Assembly: GCA_964615145.1 (NCBI GenBank)
Contig: CAZTOP010000004.1
Coordinates: 37,751 to 101,750, forward strand
Direction: 5' to 3'
From: CAIVPM01 sp964615145
Lineage (GTDB): Bacteria > Bacteroidota > Bacteroidia > Chitinophagales > Chitinophagaceae
DNA length: 64,000 nt
In this document: piece by piece, positions 1 to 10,800 of the stretch
Layout: every line of letters starts with the position of its first letter
How positions within the stretch are numbered: position 1 is the stretch's first letter
Program-made: the position numbers and the translations under genes
The notes under the pieces: generated by a model
The model's database searches: none
Seen by the model: only the letters and a program-made list of their open reading frames with translations
What the model was told of the DNA's origin: nothing

Positions 1-914
1 ACATCATTGTTTTGTTGCAAATCTGCTGCTTTTTCTCTTATTGGTTTAATAAATTTAACCATATCCTCAGCCAATTGTTTTTTAAAATCTCCATACCGAA
101 TGATACAATTTCCTGTTGAACTATTGTTAAAATCATCATTGAATTTTTGAACAGTGTCAGTTGAGCTTACTAAATTCATTAAGGTAAACAAATTCTCAAT
201 ATAATCTGGTTTTTTTGAATTAGGTTCGCTAGGACCTTGATCAGTCTTCGCTTTCATTATTTTTTTTCTTATCAAGTCGTCATCATCAGCAAGGTATAAT
301 GTAGCAAGTTGATTTTCGCTTTTACTCATTTTACCATTACCATCCAAACTCATTATTTTAACGAGTTGCTCACCATAATTAAAGCCATAAGGTTCAGGAA
401 AAACATCTCCATATCTGTGGTTAAACCTTTGTGCAAAATTTCTAGCCATTTCCATATTTTGCTCCTGATCTTTTCCTACAGGCACTTTTACAGCCCTATG
501 AATTAATATATCAGCAGCTTGTAATACTGGATAGGTAAGCAATCCAGCGTTTACATTATCTGGTTGTGTTTTAGCCTTATCTTTAAATGTTGTTGTTTTT
601 TCTAACTCACCTTTGTAAACAAGCATATTCAAATACAAGTATAACTCAGCAATTTCAGGTACATCACTCTGAACATAGAATACAGCTTTTTCTGTATCAA
701 CACCACAAGCAATATTTTCTGCCACTACTCTTCTTACAGCAGTCTTCAATTCCTTTGTATCAGGATGAGTAGTTAATGAATGCCAATTAGCAACAAAAAA
801 ATAACAATTGTAATCTTCCTGCATACGAACATAATTTCGCATTGCACCAAAATAATTGCCCAAATGTAAAAAACCAGTTGGACGAATTCCACTTAAAACA
901 ACCTCTTTTGACAT
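1..914 (-). CDS. trpS: Tryptophanyl-tRNA synthetase (3' end cut by window edge)
   Basis: Class I aminoacyl-tRNA synthetase that charges tRNA-Trp in the cytoplasm. I translated it from the minus strand starting at the ATG at 912-914; the frame stays open to base 1, so about 304 residues are visible and a few tens at the C-terminus are missing compared with the usual ~330. Seen directly: the N-terminal LSGIRPTG segment typical of TrpRS, HLGN at residues 17-20 as the HIGH signature, and KMSKS at 195-199. It is divergent from the YceI gene, with about 150 bp between starts. The two KMSKS/HIGH signatures plus the RPTG motif leave little doubt over TrpRS versus TyrRS. Confidence 0.96.
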   Translation of the reverse strand, partial: MSKEVVLSGIRPTGFLHLGNYFGAMRNYVRMQEDYNCYFFVANWHSLTTHPDTKELKTAVRRVVAENIACGVDTEKAVFYVQSDVPEIAELYLYLNMLVYKGELEKTTTFKDKAKTQPDNVNAGLLTYPVLQAADILIHRAVKVPVGKDQEQNMEMARNFAQRFNHRYGDVFPEPYGFNYGEQLVKIMSLDGNGKMSKSENQLATLYLADDDDLIRKKIMKAKTDQGPSEPNSKKPDYIENLFTLMNLVSSTDTVQKFNDDFNNSSTGNCIIRYGDFKKQLAEDMVKFIKPIREKAADLQQNND

Positions 915-1001
915 ATCTGCGAATATAGGTTTTGAGTTTGAGTTTATATTTTTTTGCAAAAAATAGTTTCGAGATTTAAATAAAAAAAAAATTTAAAAAA
1001 A

Positions 1002-1025
1002 AAATAGATGTACAAACATCTATTT
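1002..1025 (+). promoter_or_regulatory. Perfect hairpin in the leader of the YceI gene
   Basis: AAATAGATGT and ACATCTATTT form a perfect 10-bp stem around the 4-nt loop ACAA, preceded by two long A-tracts and followed by CCCTATTTTT. It lies 40 bp before the YceI start codon, in the gap between divergent genes, so on the plus strand it would fall in the 5' untranslated region or form a weak attenuator. Its function is unknown. Confidence 0.4.
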
Positions 1026-1064
1026 CCCTATTTTTACAATTCAAATTTTAAACTAATAAAAAAT

Positions 1065-1637
1065 ATGAAAAAAGTATTTGTAATTTGTGCTAGTTTGGTT
1101 GTAATAGCAAGCGTTGTAGCGTTTACACCAATAAAACAAAATGGCGAGCCAGTTAGCTACTCTGTAAATGCCAAAGAGTCTAAAGTGGATTTTAGCGGTA
1201 GTAAAAAAGGTGGGTATCACCCAGGCTATTTTCCATTAAAAGATGGGAAAGTTAATGTTGCAGATGGTAAAATTGTAGGTGGAAAATTCACAATTGATTT
1301 AGCAGGAGTTAAAGTAACTGATGCTGCTGGGGAAAAACTGGAAGGGCACTTGAAAGCTCCAGATTTTTTTGATGTTGCTAAAGCTTCTGAAGCAACTTAT
1401 GAAATTACAAGTGTTAATTATTTAGATGCGAATAACGCACAGATAACCGGAAGTTTAACTTTGAAAGGTGTAAAAGGAGAAGTAAAATTTGATGCAAAAA
1501 TTAGAGAAGTTAGCGATGCCAAATTATTTGCAGAAGCATTTTTTACTTTGGACAGAACTAAGTTTGGTATGGTATATGGAGTTGGAATGGTATCTAACGA
1601 TGTACAAATTGGTGTACATTTATTTGCCAATAAATAA
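1065..1637 (+). CDS. Secreted YceI family protein
   Basis: YceI-family lipocalin-like protein of 190 residues. The family folds as a beta-barrel that binds isoprenoid-type lipids; the physiological role in this group is not established. I chose the ATG at 1065 rather than the upstream in-frame ATG at 1008 because it begins MKKVFVICASLVVIASVVAF, a clean signal peptide, and because the upstream extension overlaps the leader hairpin. The mature part runs from about residue 28 to the end and shows the family pattern: VDFSGSKKGG near the start, the segment LEGHLKAPDFFD in the middle, and the terminal GMVSNDVQIGVHL strand. It is a single-gene unit followed by a strong terminator. Confidence 0.9.
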   Translation: MKKVFVICASLVVIASVVAFTPIKQNGEPVSYSVNAKESKVDFSGSKKGGYHPGYFPLKDGKVNVADGKIVGGKFTIDLAGVKVTDAAGEKLEGHLKAPDFFDVAKASEATYEITSVNYLDANNAQITGSLTLKGVKGEVKFDAKIREVSDAKLFAEAFFTLDRTKFGMVYGVGMVSNDVQIGVHLFANK

Positions 1638-1651
1638 AACGAAAGTAACTT

Positions 1652-1695
1652 ACACATAAAAAAAGCAGCTTAAAAAAGCTGCTTTTTTTATGTGT
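1652..1695. terminator. Bidirectional intrinsic terminator
   Basis: A perfect 19-bp inverted repeat (arms 1652-1670 and 1677-1695, 6-nt loop) with the core AGCAGCT/AGCTGCT flanked by A7 on the left and T7 on the right. It lies between the ends of the convergent YceI and esterase genes and can terminate transcription from both sides. Confidence 0.9.
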
Positions 1696-1700
1696 ATTTA

Positions 1701-2459
1701 TTAGCCTTTTTTGGGTTGAGGTTTTACAATATGGTAACACAAATCTAAATTTAGTTTCTTCATATCCTCCAATACAAGTTGTGCTATTTTTCGAGCACCA
1801 AGTTCATTAAAATGTGTGTCATCTACTTTACCTTCAGGATAGTTTGGATGTTCCCCTTTTTCTAAATGATTAAATAATAATTTAGAGCTTTCTGTGCCCC
1901 ACTTTTCAAAAAGAATTGTGCTGGACTTTTGCAAATCAATCATTGGAACATCCAATTCTATTGATAAATCTCTTACAATTTGTGTGTAAACACCATGCCC
2001 ATCAACAATATGTTGGGTATTATCAAACTTCCTTCGAGCAACTGCTGTAATTAAAACAGGAATAGCTTTTTTCTCTCTGGTTTCTTTAACAAATCTCTCT
2101 ATGTTAATTTTAAATTGTTCAGGTGTTACATACCTATCAACTTTTTCTTTTGATTCATCATTATGCCCAAATTGAATAAAAACATAATCCCCTTCTTTTA
2201 ACTCATCTGCTACAGGCTGCCATCTATTTTCACTAATAAAAGTTCGAGTACTTCTGCCATTTTTGGCACGGTTATCAACTTCAATAGTTGAATCAAAAAA
2301 ATTAGCAAATGGCATTCCCCAACCTGTTTCGGGATAGGCTTTTATTTCTTTTATGCTCATGGTGCTATCGCCTATTAAATATACTTTTGTTTTTTTCTTT
2401 ACCGGCTGAATAAAGGAAGCTAATAAAATTACTGTTAGAACTAATTGTATTTTTTTCAT
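1701..2459 (-). CDS. Rhamnogalacturonan acetylesterase-like SGNH hydrolase (CE12 type)
   Basis: Secreted SGNH/GDSL esterase of 252 residues, best matching the carbohydrate esterase 12 type that removes acetyl groups from rhamnogalacturonan I of pectin. N-terminal signal peptide (residues 1 to about 19). Seen: block I LIGDSTM with the nucleophile Ser32, block II NGRST, block III FIQFGHND, and block V VDDTHFNELGA carrying the catalytic Asp/His pair. The order and the GDST, GHND and DDTHFN spellings are those of CE12 proteins. The neighbouring pectinesterase on the same strand (148-bp gap) supports a pectin substrate. A general SGNH esterase remains possible. Confidence 0.85.
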   Translation of the reverse strand: MKKIQLVLTVILLASFIQPVKKKTKVYLIGDSTMSIKEIKAYPETGWGMPFANFFDSTIEVDNRAKNGRSTRTFISENRWQPVADELKEGDYVFIQFGHNDESKEKVDRYVTPEQFKINIERFVKETREKKAIPVLITAVARRKFDNTQHIVDGHGVYTQIVRDLSIELDVPMIDLQKSSTILFEKWGTESSKLLFNHLEKGEHPNYPEGKVDDTHFNELGARKIAQLVLEDMKKLNLDLCYHIVKPQPKKG

Positions 2460-2607
2460 ATAGAATTATTTTATTTATAGAAAATACTGGCGTTATATCT
2501 TGCAAAAAGTTACATAGCTGCTTACCGTAATTGTATAAAATTAAACATTCTCATTTATTTTGAGCAATTGTTATCATATTCAAGTAAAAACTAAACTTCA
2601 AATTTTA

Positions 2608-3567
2608 TTATCTACCAATTATTGTTCCCCATTCACCTAAAATATTTTTTAAGTTAAATTTTTCTGCTTCCTCATTAGATAATTGTTTACTCCATTTGAC
2701 ACGCATTTCTTTATTTGCTCCAGGACCAATGCTGTTAAATTCTGCATACCTTGCTGTTGCTTCGTTGGCAGGATTCTTCCAATTATTCCAACCTTCAGGA
2801 ATAATATGTTTATCCATCCAACAACTTAAGTAAGTCACACTTGCTGTTGGTGTCCAAGGCCTTCCCAAGGATACTTTATTAATATTTGAATCGGCAGTTA
2901 ATGTACAATTCCTAAACACAAACCCAAAAGGAACAATACTATTTGTAGATGCAGCAGTAATATGAGAATTTTTTTTGCTATGAATGTGACAACTATCGAA
3001 CACTGCTGTTGATGCACCAAAAATAAAGTCTGTAGTTCCTTCAATATAACATTTCTTAAAATATTGTTTAACACCGTTACCACTAAGAAAAAGAACGTCT
3101 TGAAACCCTCTAATATTACAGTTCTTAAATGATGCTCGATCACCTTCAATTCTAACTGCAACAGCCTGACCTGCAGTAAATCCAGCATTATTTTCAAAAG
3201 TTAAATTCTCTGCATGAAAATTATCTGCATAAATAAAAAAACTGGCACAAGTCCAGGTATTCAAAGTATCTCCATTTTCTAGTTTAACTCCTGAATGATT
3301 ATTAAAAGTAATAATGGTACTTTCTTTGTTTTCGCCAATTAGTGATATATTATTTTTACGTGTATCTACTACTACCCTTTCTCTATAAATCCCCTTTTTA
3401 ACATATATGGTAATTATCTCTTTATTTCCAAAAGAAACTTCGTCTATTGCAGATTGAATAGTTTTAAACTTAGACAATGGATCTTGAGAAACTACAATTT
3501 TTTTTTGAGAGAAAGCTGTTATAGATATAAGCAAAAAAAACAAAGTCTTTATTTTTTTTTGAACCAT
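2608..3567 (-). CDS. Secreted pectinesterase (CE8)
   Basis: Pectin methylesterase of 319 residues, which demethylates homogalacturonan and releases methanol. A signal peptide covers residues 1 to about 20. The chain is a right-handed beta-helix with the family motifs: KFKTIQSAID near the start, GFQDVLF with catalytic Asp at about 157, TTDFIFG with catalytic Asp at about 180, and the late LGRPWTP whose Arg belongs to the active site. Length is normal for a single-domain bacterial CE8 enzyme; there is no T9SS tail, so it may be periplasmic. Together with the downstream CE12-type esterase it suggests removal of methyl and acetyl decorations from pectin. No pectate lyase or SusCD pair is visible here. 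Confidence 0.93.
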   Translation of the reverse strand: MVQKKIKTLFFLLISITAFSQKKIVVSQDPLSKFKTIQSAIDEVSFGNKEIITIYVKKGIYRERVVVDTRKNNISLIGENKESTIITFNNHSGVKLENGDTLNTWTCASFFIYADNFHAENLTFENNAGFTAGQAVAVRIEGDRASFKNCNIRGFQDVLFLSGNGVKQYFKKCYIEGTTDFIFGASTAVFDSCHIHSKKNSHITAASTNSIVPFGFVFRNCTLTADSNINKVSLGRPWTPTASVTYLSCWMDKHIIPEGWNNWKNPANEATARYAEFNSIGPGANKEMRVKWSKQLSNEEAEKFNLKNILGEWGTIIGR

Positions 3568-3579
3568 AGTTGTAATGAA

Positions 3580-3605
3580 AATGGGAGCTTATTATAGCTC
3601 CCATT
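3580..3605 (-). terminator. Hairpin between T9SS protein gene and pectinesterase
   Basis: AATGGGAGCT and AGCTCCCATT form a perfect 10-bp stem with a 6-nt loop (TATTAT), followed on the minus strand by TTTTC. It sits after the stop of the 3630-4742 gene and 13 bp before the pectinesterase start, so it may be a leaky terminator or an attenuator for the esterases. Confidence 0.6.
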
Positions 3606-3629
3606 AATTTAAATTATAACAATAAGATA

Positions 3630-4742
3630 TTACTGAACATAAATTATTTTAGTGGCTTTAAAGCTACCATTTACAATTTCCAAAGTGTAATTTCCTGTTC
3701 TAAGATTACTAGGTAATGTAACAGTTTTTGACAATGAAGTTCCTTCACTTGCCAATATAGTTGTGTGAGCCAAAGAACCATTCATATTAAATAAATTTAC
3801 AACATAAATTCCTTTTGAAACTCCATTAAGTTCAACATTAAGCTGACCACCTTTAATTGGGTTTGGATAAACATTTAATCCACCTTTAACTTTTCCTACA
3901 TTAATTCTAACAGTTGTACTGTATTGAAAAGTACCATTATTATCAATAGCCTTAACTCTGTAGTAATTCATACCGTTATTAGCAGCATTATCCATCCAAA
4001 TATAATTAGATGAATGATTGGCTTTAAGTGTTCCTACCTGACTAAAATTATCACCATTTGCAGAACGCTCTATGATGTAACTATTAGTGTTAGTTTCTGT
4101 TTCAATATTCCAATTCAATTTAACCAGCCCATTTGCTTCTGCTGCAGAAATGCCACCAAATTTAACTGGCAAAATTGCAGAAAAACTTGTTAAAACAACG
4201 CTATCAATATCTGAGTCAGTTCCAGGTCTGCCAACTATTTTTAAACGTTTCGCAGAAGCTGAACCTATGATCACGGTTGTGTCTACACAAGTAACAGTCG
4301 CTGCAGAAGACTTCATTAGTGCAACAGGCGTCCAATTGCTTGTTAAAGCTGAAGTATCATTAGTAACCCAAATAGTAAATGATCTTGATGCTCTAGCTCT
4401 ATACATATGAAATTCCTGAATACCTGCACTAACAATTGGAGTAACCAAATATCCAGAGTCTGTTACACCAGAAATATTTTTATACCTTACGTGATTATTA
4501 CCTGCTGGACATCCGGTACCTGTTGTTCTGTAAACGTTAAATCCATACCAACTACCAGCATTTCCATTAAAATAAACACCACCGGTAACAGTTGGGGCAG
4601 TTGTAGTTAAGTCACAAGAAACATCAGGAGAAGTTTGACCAGGTTCAAAACCTTCTTTCCAATAAACTTGGTTTTGTGCCATTGAGTTCAGGCTTAATAA
4701 GACAAACGCTAAAAGCGATAATTTTCGTAAATTTTTTTTCAT
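3630..4742 (-). CDS. Secreted protein with T9SS type A sorting domain
   Basis: A 370-residue exported protein of unknown activity. I start it at 4742 (MKKNLRKLSLLAFVLLSLNS, a signal peptide); an in-frame ATG at 4841 would put charged and cysteine-rich sequence before the signal. After the signal, residues about 25-195 resemble a beta-sandwich module (begins QVYWKEGFEPG, ends DIDSVVLTSF). Residues 200-295 look like a fibronectin type III-like module with WNIETETNTNSYIIERS and YYRVKAID, common in T9SS proteins. The last 75 residues are a type A sorting domain: VYPNPIKGG, then GNYTLEIVNG and the terminal KIIYVQ. It lies directly upstream of the two pectin esterases on the same strand, so a pectin-binding role is a reasonable but unproven guess. 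Confidence 0.85.
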   Translation of the reverse strand: MKKNLRKLSLLAFVLLSLNSMAQNQVYWKEGFEPGQTSPDVSCDLTTTAPTVTGGVYFNGNAGSWYGFNVYRTTGTGCPAGNNHVRYKNISGVTDSGYLVTPIVSAGIQEFHMYRARASRSFTIWVTNDTSALTSNWTPVALMKSSAATVTCVDTTVIIGSASAKRLKIVGRPGTDSDIDSVVLTSFSAILPVKFGGISAAEANGLVKLNWNIETETNTNSYIIERSANGDNFSQVGTLKANHSSNYIWMDNAANNGMNYYRVKAIDNNGTFQYSTTVRINVGKVKGGLNVYPNPIKGGQLNVELNGVSKGIYVVNLFNMNGSLAHTTILASEGTSLSKTVTLPSNLRTGNYTLEIVNGSFKATKIIYVQ

Positions 4743-4805
4743 AAAGAAGCATTTATTTATAAGGGTGCAATTTAGTTTAATGTTTTTTAGATGGCAGGGA
4801 AAAAA

Positions 4806-4826
4806 AACGTTTTTTGTGCAAACGTT
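4806..4826. promoter_or_regulatory. Inverted repeat upstream of the T9SS protein gene
   Basis: AACGTTT-N7-AAACGTT, a perfect 7-bp dyad about 65-85 bp upstream of the start at 4742. The size and symmetry fit an operator for a dimeric regulator of the pectin-linked genes. No second copy was noticed in the window. Confidence 0.3.
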
Positions 4827-4842
4827 ATCGATGCCTTTCAAT

Positions 4843-4872
4843 GAAAAAGGCAGTCCAAAGTCTGAACTGCCT
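4843..4872 (-). terminator. Intrinsic terminator of the giant PKD gene
   Basis: Read on the minus strand, AGGCAGT and ACTGCCT pair in a 7-bp stem with an 11-nt loop, followed directly by TTTTTC. It lies just after the stop codon of the giant PKD gene. Confidence 0.75.
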
Positions 4873-4885
4873 ATATAATTTAAGT

Positions 4886-7800
4886 TTATCTTGCTTTTAC
4901 AAATAGGTTTCTTCCAATTGAAATTCCACGACTGTTAATAACTTCTATTGCATAAGTATCTGCTCGCAAACTTGAAACATTAAATTGTACGGGTTGATAA
5001 TGGTTTGTAAACTTGATAAACTTAGCATCCAAAATTTGCCCAGCCATATTTACCAGTCTTACTTGTGCATCTTCATTGATTGGATTATCAAAATACATAT
5101 TTACAATAGAGGTCGCTGGGTTTGGATATATATGTAAATTACTGCCCTGAGTTGTTGGAGCCAATCCCTGAGGACCACGTACAACAAGAACTTGAGATAG
5201 AGCAGTACATCCATCAGCTGTAACACTTTCTGCCTGATATTTACCTAAAGCATTAAATCCAACAATTGCTTGATTTCCAATTAATGTTCCAATAGCAGCA
5301 TCATTGTAGTACCATCTTATTCCAAGTGCATTTGAAGATGCAGATGCTTTTAATGTAACTGTTTGTGTAGGCAAAATATCTGTACTTCCCAATGCCACTA
5401 AATTTACAGTAGGTTTAGGCAAAATTGTTACAGTAACTGGATACCTTGAACTTTCACAGTTTGTATAATCGTTGTTCGATACCCAGTATTGTTGGGTACC
5501 AGCAAAATAAGTTGTTGGAACAGGTGCCACTGCAGACCCTAGACCTCCTGACGAAACAGTATACCAAGTGAGATTATTACCAATAGCTTGTAATTGCTTA
5601 GCTGTATCTAACTGACAGTACTTAATAGTTGGTGTATATATAGGTGCACTAGCGATTGCATTAACTTTAAGCGTAGCATTATTGCTGTAGATACTTCCAC
5701 AAGGCAGTATAACAACTAATCTGTAAGTACCAGAATCCTGAATTGAAATATTAGATAATTTCAAAGAGTCAGAGTTTGCTCCAACTATGTCAATTCCATT
5801 TTTTTGCCATTGATATGTAAAATTAGTTATGGCAGCTACTTTTGTTGTAAACAGAACAGTATTTCCAATACAGGAAGTTATATTCTGCGGTTGTTTTACA
5901 AATTTTGCAGTGTCTACATTTACTACACTCTTAGTAGATGTTAATTGGGCTGTTGATGCACTACAAACAGCATCATTCATTGAAACGATGTAATAAGTTG
6001 AGGAAACAGTTGGTGATACACTTAATCCATACAAATAAGTATTCACTCCTGATACAAAATAATTTTTTGTTCCATCAGTGTAAGTAAAACTAAAAGGTGG
6101 TGTACCAGTAAATGTTGTGTTTATTACAAAAGTATTACCCTGGCATATTGTACCTACTCCACTTAGTGTTGCTGTCGGCTGTGGATTGACAATAACATCT
6201 GCATTAACACTATCTCTACACCCTGTTGATGTATTTACAACTAATAGCTTAACATTGTATGTCCCTGGCAATAAGTAGGATTTAGTAACGGTAGAAGTGG
6301 AGGCCGTACTTCCATCGCCTAAATCCCATTTGTATATTAAACTGTTTAGTCCTGATGTTGATGTACTCGTAAAAGAAAAACTGTTGTTATTTATGCATTG
6401 CGAGAATGTGTTTAAAGTAAAAGATGCTACCGTTTTTGGTAAAATAGTGAAAGATTTTGTAATACTATCTCTGCAACCACCACTAGAGAGAATAAGTAAT
6501 TTTGCTGAATATGTCCCTTCTTTTGCAAAAATTTTAACAGGGTTAATGTCTGTAGAAATAGTTCCATCGCTAAAAGTCCACAATAAACTGCTAAAACTTC
6601 CAGTTGTAGCATTAATAAAATTTACAGTATTTGGAGAGGTGCATTGATTATTGACAGCAATTGTAAATGCTGAAACAGGTTTTGAAATTGCTGAAACTAC
6701 CTGAGAAGCACTATCAATGCAACCTCCAGAATTTGAAGCAATCAATGTAACTACGTAATTACCACCAACACTGTAACTATGAGTTGTTGAAGTAGATGTA
6801 GAAATAGTTCCATCTCCAAATCGCCAAGTGTACGTTGCATTATTGTTGCCTGTAGTGTTTGTAAAAATAAAATTATTACCAACACATTGCACGTTATTAT
6901 TAATAGTAAAAGATGCTACAGGTTTTGCTAAAACATTTACAGTCCTTACTAAACTGTCAATACAACCATTACTGTTTATAGCAATTAGACTTACTGAATA
7001 AGTACCAGTAGATGTATAAACTTTTGAAATGGTGTTTAATGAAGACAATATACCGTCACCAAAATTCCAATAATATGAAACTCCATTTTGAATTGGAGAA
7101 GTATTAGTGAAAGTAAATACATTACCCAAAATACATTGAGATGCATTGTTGATAGAATAATTAATAACAGGTTTACTAGTAACAGATATCACTTTAGTTA
7201 TTGCGTCTGTACAACCAGTAAAATTTGTTACAGTTAATGTAACATTATATGTTCCAGCTATAGAATATGTTTTTGTTGGATTAGATGCAGTTGAATTATT
7301 GCCATCTCCAAAGTTCCAAAAAATGCTTGCAATATTCCCTGCTGAATTGTTTGTAAATACAAAACTATTATTAGTTAAACACTGAGATGTACTACTAACA
7401 CTAAAATCGGCAGTTGGCTTACTATTCAATGTAATAGTTTGAAAAGTGCTATCCAAACATCCACTTGCATTTGAAACAATCAATGTTATCTTGTATGTAC
7501 CTGCTGTAGTATAAGTTTTAGTTGGATTAGCTAAAGTAGTTCCATTTCCATCTCCAAAATTCCAAACATAACTTGTAGCGTTTGAAGAAGTATTTACAAG
7601 CGTAATTGTATTGTTACTTGAACAAGGATTAAAACCACTCAAGTTAAATGAGGCAGTTGGCTTAGCAATCACAGCAATTGTTTTGCTTGTTGAATCCTTA
7701 CATCCATTTGCGTTGGTTACAAAAAATTGAACTTTAAATGTTCCTACTGAAGTGTAAAGATGTGTTGGATTTTGCTGTACCGATGTAGCTCCATCTCCAA

Positions 7801-10800
7801 AATCGTAGTAATAAGTAGCTACTCCTGAAACTGTCGAATTATCTGAAAAAGCAACACTATTATTTACACATCCACTCAAACTACTTACATTAAATGATGC
7901 AATTGGTTTTGAAATAATATTAAATGTTTGTATAGTTGTGTCACTGCATCCACCACCATTGGTAGCAATTAATTTAACTGTATAAGTTCCAATAGTTGAA
8001 TATGTTTTTGTGGCATTAATAGTTGTAGCACCTGTACCATCTCCAAAATCCCAAATATAAGTTGATGCATTAGTAGAAGTATTAGTAAAACTAAAAGTAT
8101 TGTTACTACTACAACCTCCCGTATTTGGAGTTGTAAATGAGGCTTTGGGTTTTACAGTTACTATCAGGGTTTGGTTAGTAGAATCTTTACAGCCATTTGA
8201 ATTAGTAACAACATAAATAACTTTATATGTTCCAGCAAGTGAATAGCTATGCGTTGTATTAGGCAGTGATGATGTTATACCATCTCCAAAATTATAATAA
8301 TAAGATGGTGTTCCTGAAACTGTAGAGTTATCGCTAAACGAGAAGCTATTACTAACACAACCACTTAAACTACTAACATTGAATGCTGCAATGGGCTTTG
8401 CTGTGTAAGAAATAGTTTGTTTAGCAGTATCTGTACAGCCATTAGAGTTTGAAGCAATTAAAGTAATTGTATAAGTTCCTGCACCTGCAAATGTTCTGGT
8501 AATATTAGTTTGATTAGTCAAAATACCATCTCCAAAATCCCAGAAATAATTTGTAGCGTTTGTTGAATTATTAATAGTGGTAATGGTATAATTACTTGAA
8601 CAAGGGTTAAAATTAGACAAAGTAAATGCAGCTTTTGGTGCAGCAACAACTGTGATAAATTTACTAGTAGAATCTTTGCAGCCATTGGCATTGGTAACAA
8701 AAAGTATTACTTTATAAGTTCCAGATGTTGCGAATGTTTTGGTTGAATTTTGAGAAAGCGAGAATGTGCCATCTCCAAAATCCCAGTAGTAATAAGCTGT
8801 TGTTCCATTAATGATAGAAGAATCAATAAATGAAAATGTGTTATTAGTACAAGCACCAGATGAAACTATTTTAAATGAGGCAGTAGGTTTTGCAATTAAA
8901 TTGATAGTTTGAGTAGCAGAATCTCTACATCCACTTGAATTCATAGCAACTAATTTCACAATAAATGTCCCGAAAGAAGGATAGGTGTGTGTAGGATTTT
9001 TTGATGTACTATCAACACCATCTCCAAAACTCCAAATATAGCTAGTAGCGTTGGTTGAAGCATTAACAAAAGTTAATGTATTATTGTTACTACAGCTATT
9101 GTAGTTTGAAATAGTAAATGATGCAGTAGGTTTAGAAGTAATTACTATTGTTTTACTGGTGGAATCTTTACAACCATTGGCATTAGTAACAAATAATATC
9201 ACTTTATAAGTTCCTGTATTTGCAAATGCTTTTGTAGGATTTTGAAGCAATGAGAATGTACCATCACCAAAATCCCAATAATAATAAGCATTTGTTCCGC
9301 TAATTGTAGAGGAATCAGTAAATATGAATGTATTGTTATTACATAAACCAGCACTAAAGTATCCAAATTTAGCAAGTGGTTTTGATGCAAGTGTAATAGT
9401 TTGTGTTGTAGAATCTTTACATCCACTTGTATTAGCAGCAACTAATTTAACAGTGTAAACTCCAATTGAAGTATAGGTATGTGTTGGATTTTTTGATGTG
9501 CTATCAACACCATCACCAAAACTCCAGATATAGTTAGTAGCATTGGTAGATGTGTTAACAAAGCTTACACTATTTGTATTGGTACAAGTAGTAAAATTTG
9601 CAATATTGAACGAGGCATTAGGTTTAATATCTACCACTACAGTTTGTGTAATAGAATCTTTACAACCATTTGTGTTGGTTATGATTTGTTTTACAATATA
9701 AGTTCCAGCAGCTGAGTATGTTTTTGTTGGATTTTGTAATGTTGAAAAAGTGCCATCACCAAAATCATAATAATAAGATGGAGTTAGAGCTCCAGTTGAA
9801 GCATCAGTAAGTTGCAAGGTACCTCCAGTTAAACATTGTGTCAAAGCTGTTATTGTAAAAGCAGCAACAGGTTTTGAAGAAATTGATATTGATTGATTGA
9901 TACTATCTTTACACCCACCAGCATTTGTTACAACTAATTTTATTTGGTATGTTCCAAAAGCACTGTATGTGTGAGATGGGTTAGTTACGGTCGAAGTAAA
10001 CCCATCGCCAAAATCCCAGCTATAAACATTTCCAGTTCCTGTTGATGTGTTGTTTGTACTAATAGTAAGATTAGTTGTACAACTTGTAGTTCCATTTGTA
10101 CTAAATGCAGCTACTGGTTTTGCAATAACGTTTATAGTTAAAGTTGTACTATCAGCACAACCGCTAGTATTTTTAACAACTAACTTAACTGTATATGTTC
10201 CTGCAAGTGAATAGGTGTGTGCTGGAGGATTGGTTAGTGTTGATGTTGTACCATCGCCAAAATCCCACTTATGCGTTGTTGCATTTGATGAATTATCCGT
10301 GAATAAAAAACTGTTTCCATTTAAACATTGAGTGGTTAAGTTGCTTAAACTAATACTTGCAATAGGCTTAGCATTTAACGTAATTGTTTGAGTAGAACTA
10401 TCAGAACAACTTGAATTATGAGCAATATATTTAACAATATATGAACCAGTTGATGTGTAAGTATAGCTTGTATTTGTTACATTATTTAAACCATTTCCGT
10501 CGCCAAAATACCAAAATGATGATACGGTATTTGCAGTATTTGTTTGTGCTAATTGTACAGTTAAATTATTGCAAGCAGCATAGTTTGCAGTAAAAGCTGC
10601 ATTAGGACTAGCAAGAACTGAAACATTAATTATTGTTGAATCTTTACAAGTTGAATTGAATGCAATATGTTTAACAGTATAAATACCAGAAGTAGTATAA
10701 GAATGTGATGGAGGATTGGCCAATGTAGAACTAGTACCATCGCCAAAGTTCCAAGAATGTGTTACTGCATTTATAGAATTATCAGTAAATAAGAAATTAT

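Noticed and set aside
309..772. Plus-strand frames within trpS
   Set aside because: They are antisense shadows of the trpS coding sequence.
4087..4610. Plus-strand frames opposite the T9SS protein gene
   Set aside because: Shadow frames with no domain features; the minus-strand frame has a signal peptide and sorting domain.
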